NCBI GenBank assembly: GCA_905199755.1
Contig: CAJKHT010000029.1
Coordinates: 1-31,758 of the forward strand
Source: an uncultured Eubacteriales bacterium
GTDB taxonomy: Bacteria > Bacillota > Clostridia > UBA1381
Direction of reading: 5' to 3'
DNA length: 31,758 nt
This document shows, piece after piece, positions 31,754-31,758 of the stretch. Positions within the stretch are counted from its first letter, which is position 1. Every line of letters begins with the position of its first letter. Both the position numbers and the translations under genes were made by a program. Below the pieces are notes generated by a model that did no database searches, had not been told where the DNA came from, and saw nothing but the letters and a program-made list of their open reading frames with translations.

Positions 31754-31758
31754 ACACC

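Overview
The window reads as chromosomal DNA of an anaerobic gut- or rumen-type member of the Clostridia (Bacillota). The grounds are a SCIFF ranthipeptide gene with its radical SAM maturase (a near-signature of Clostridia), S-layer-homology (SLH) surface anchoring, a zinc-ribbon S14, strong AGGAGG ribosome sites and TTGACA/TATAAT promoters. The species cannot be named from the sequence. There are no tRNA or rRNA genes, insertion sequences or CRISPR arrays.

Layout. (1) 1-1.6 kb: a secreted ComEC-like metallo-beta-lactamase lipoprotein (minus strand), divergent from a small XRE regulator (plus strand), with overlapping palindromes between them. (2) 1.6-3.3 kb, minus strand: a 46-residue SCIFF precursor peptide (scfA), a hairpin, then its radical SAM/SPASM maturase (scfB). 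(3) 3.4-17.8 kb, plus strand: a consensus promoter with a palindrome at its start site, a GTG-started TetR regulator, and 4 bases after its stop a 2312-residue secreted Ig-like protein followed by a 2197-residue SLH-anchored mosaic protein. These look like one transcript of about 14.3 kb ending at a 16-bp hairpin terminator. (4) 17.8-22.1 kb, minus strand: an AraC regulator with its own promoter, then a cellobiose phosphorylase and an alpha/beta hydrolase under a second promoter. (5) 22.1-24.05 kb, plus strand: a nucleoside hydrolase and a ribokinase, a two-step ribose salvage unit. (6) 24.1 kb to the end, plus strand: the S10-spc ribosomal protein operon in canonical order from rpsJ to rpsH, preceded by a leader of about 400 nt with an internal terminator-like hairpin.

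How the parts work together. The window is mostly ordinary housekeeping plus carbohydrate and nucleoside salvage: cellobiose is split to glucose-1-phosphate and glucose, and ribose is freed and phosphorylated. The two parts with the most new biology are the SCIFF pair, whose peptide is too short for a usual ORF cut-off and is easily missed, and the TetR-led giant surface-protein operon, whose two products carry mostly unrecognised domains and probably act together at the cell surface (inference). The last gene, rpsH, loses its conserved C-terminus through an apparent frameshift within 50 bases of the window end. That is most likely an assembly or contig-end error.
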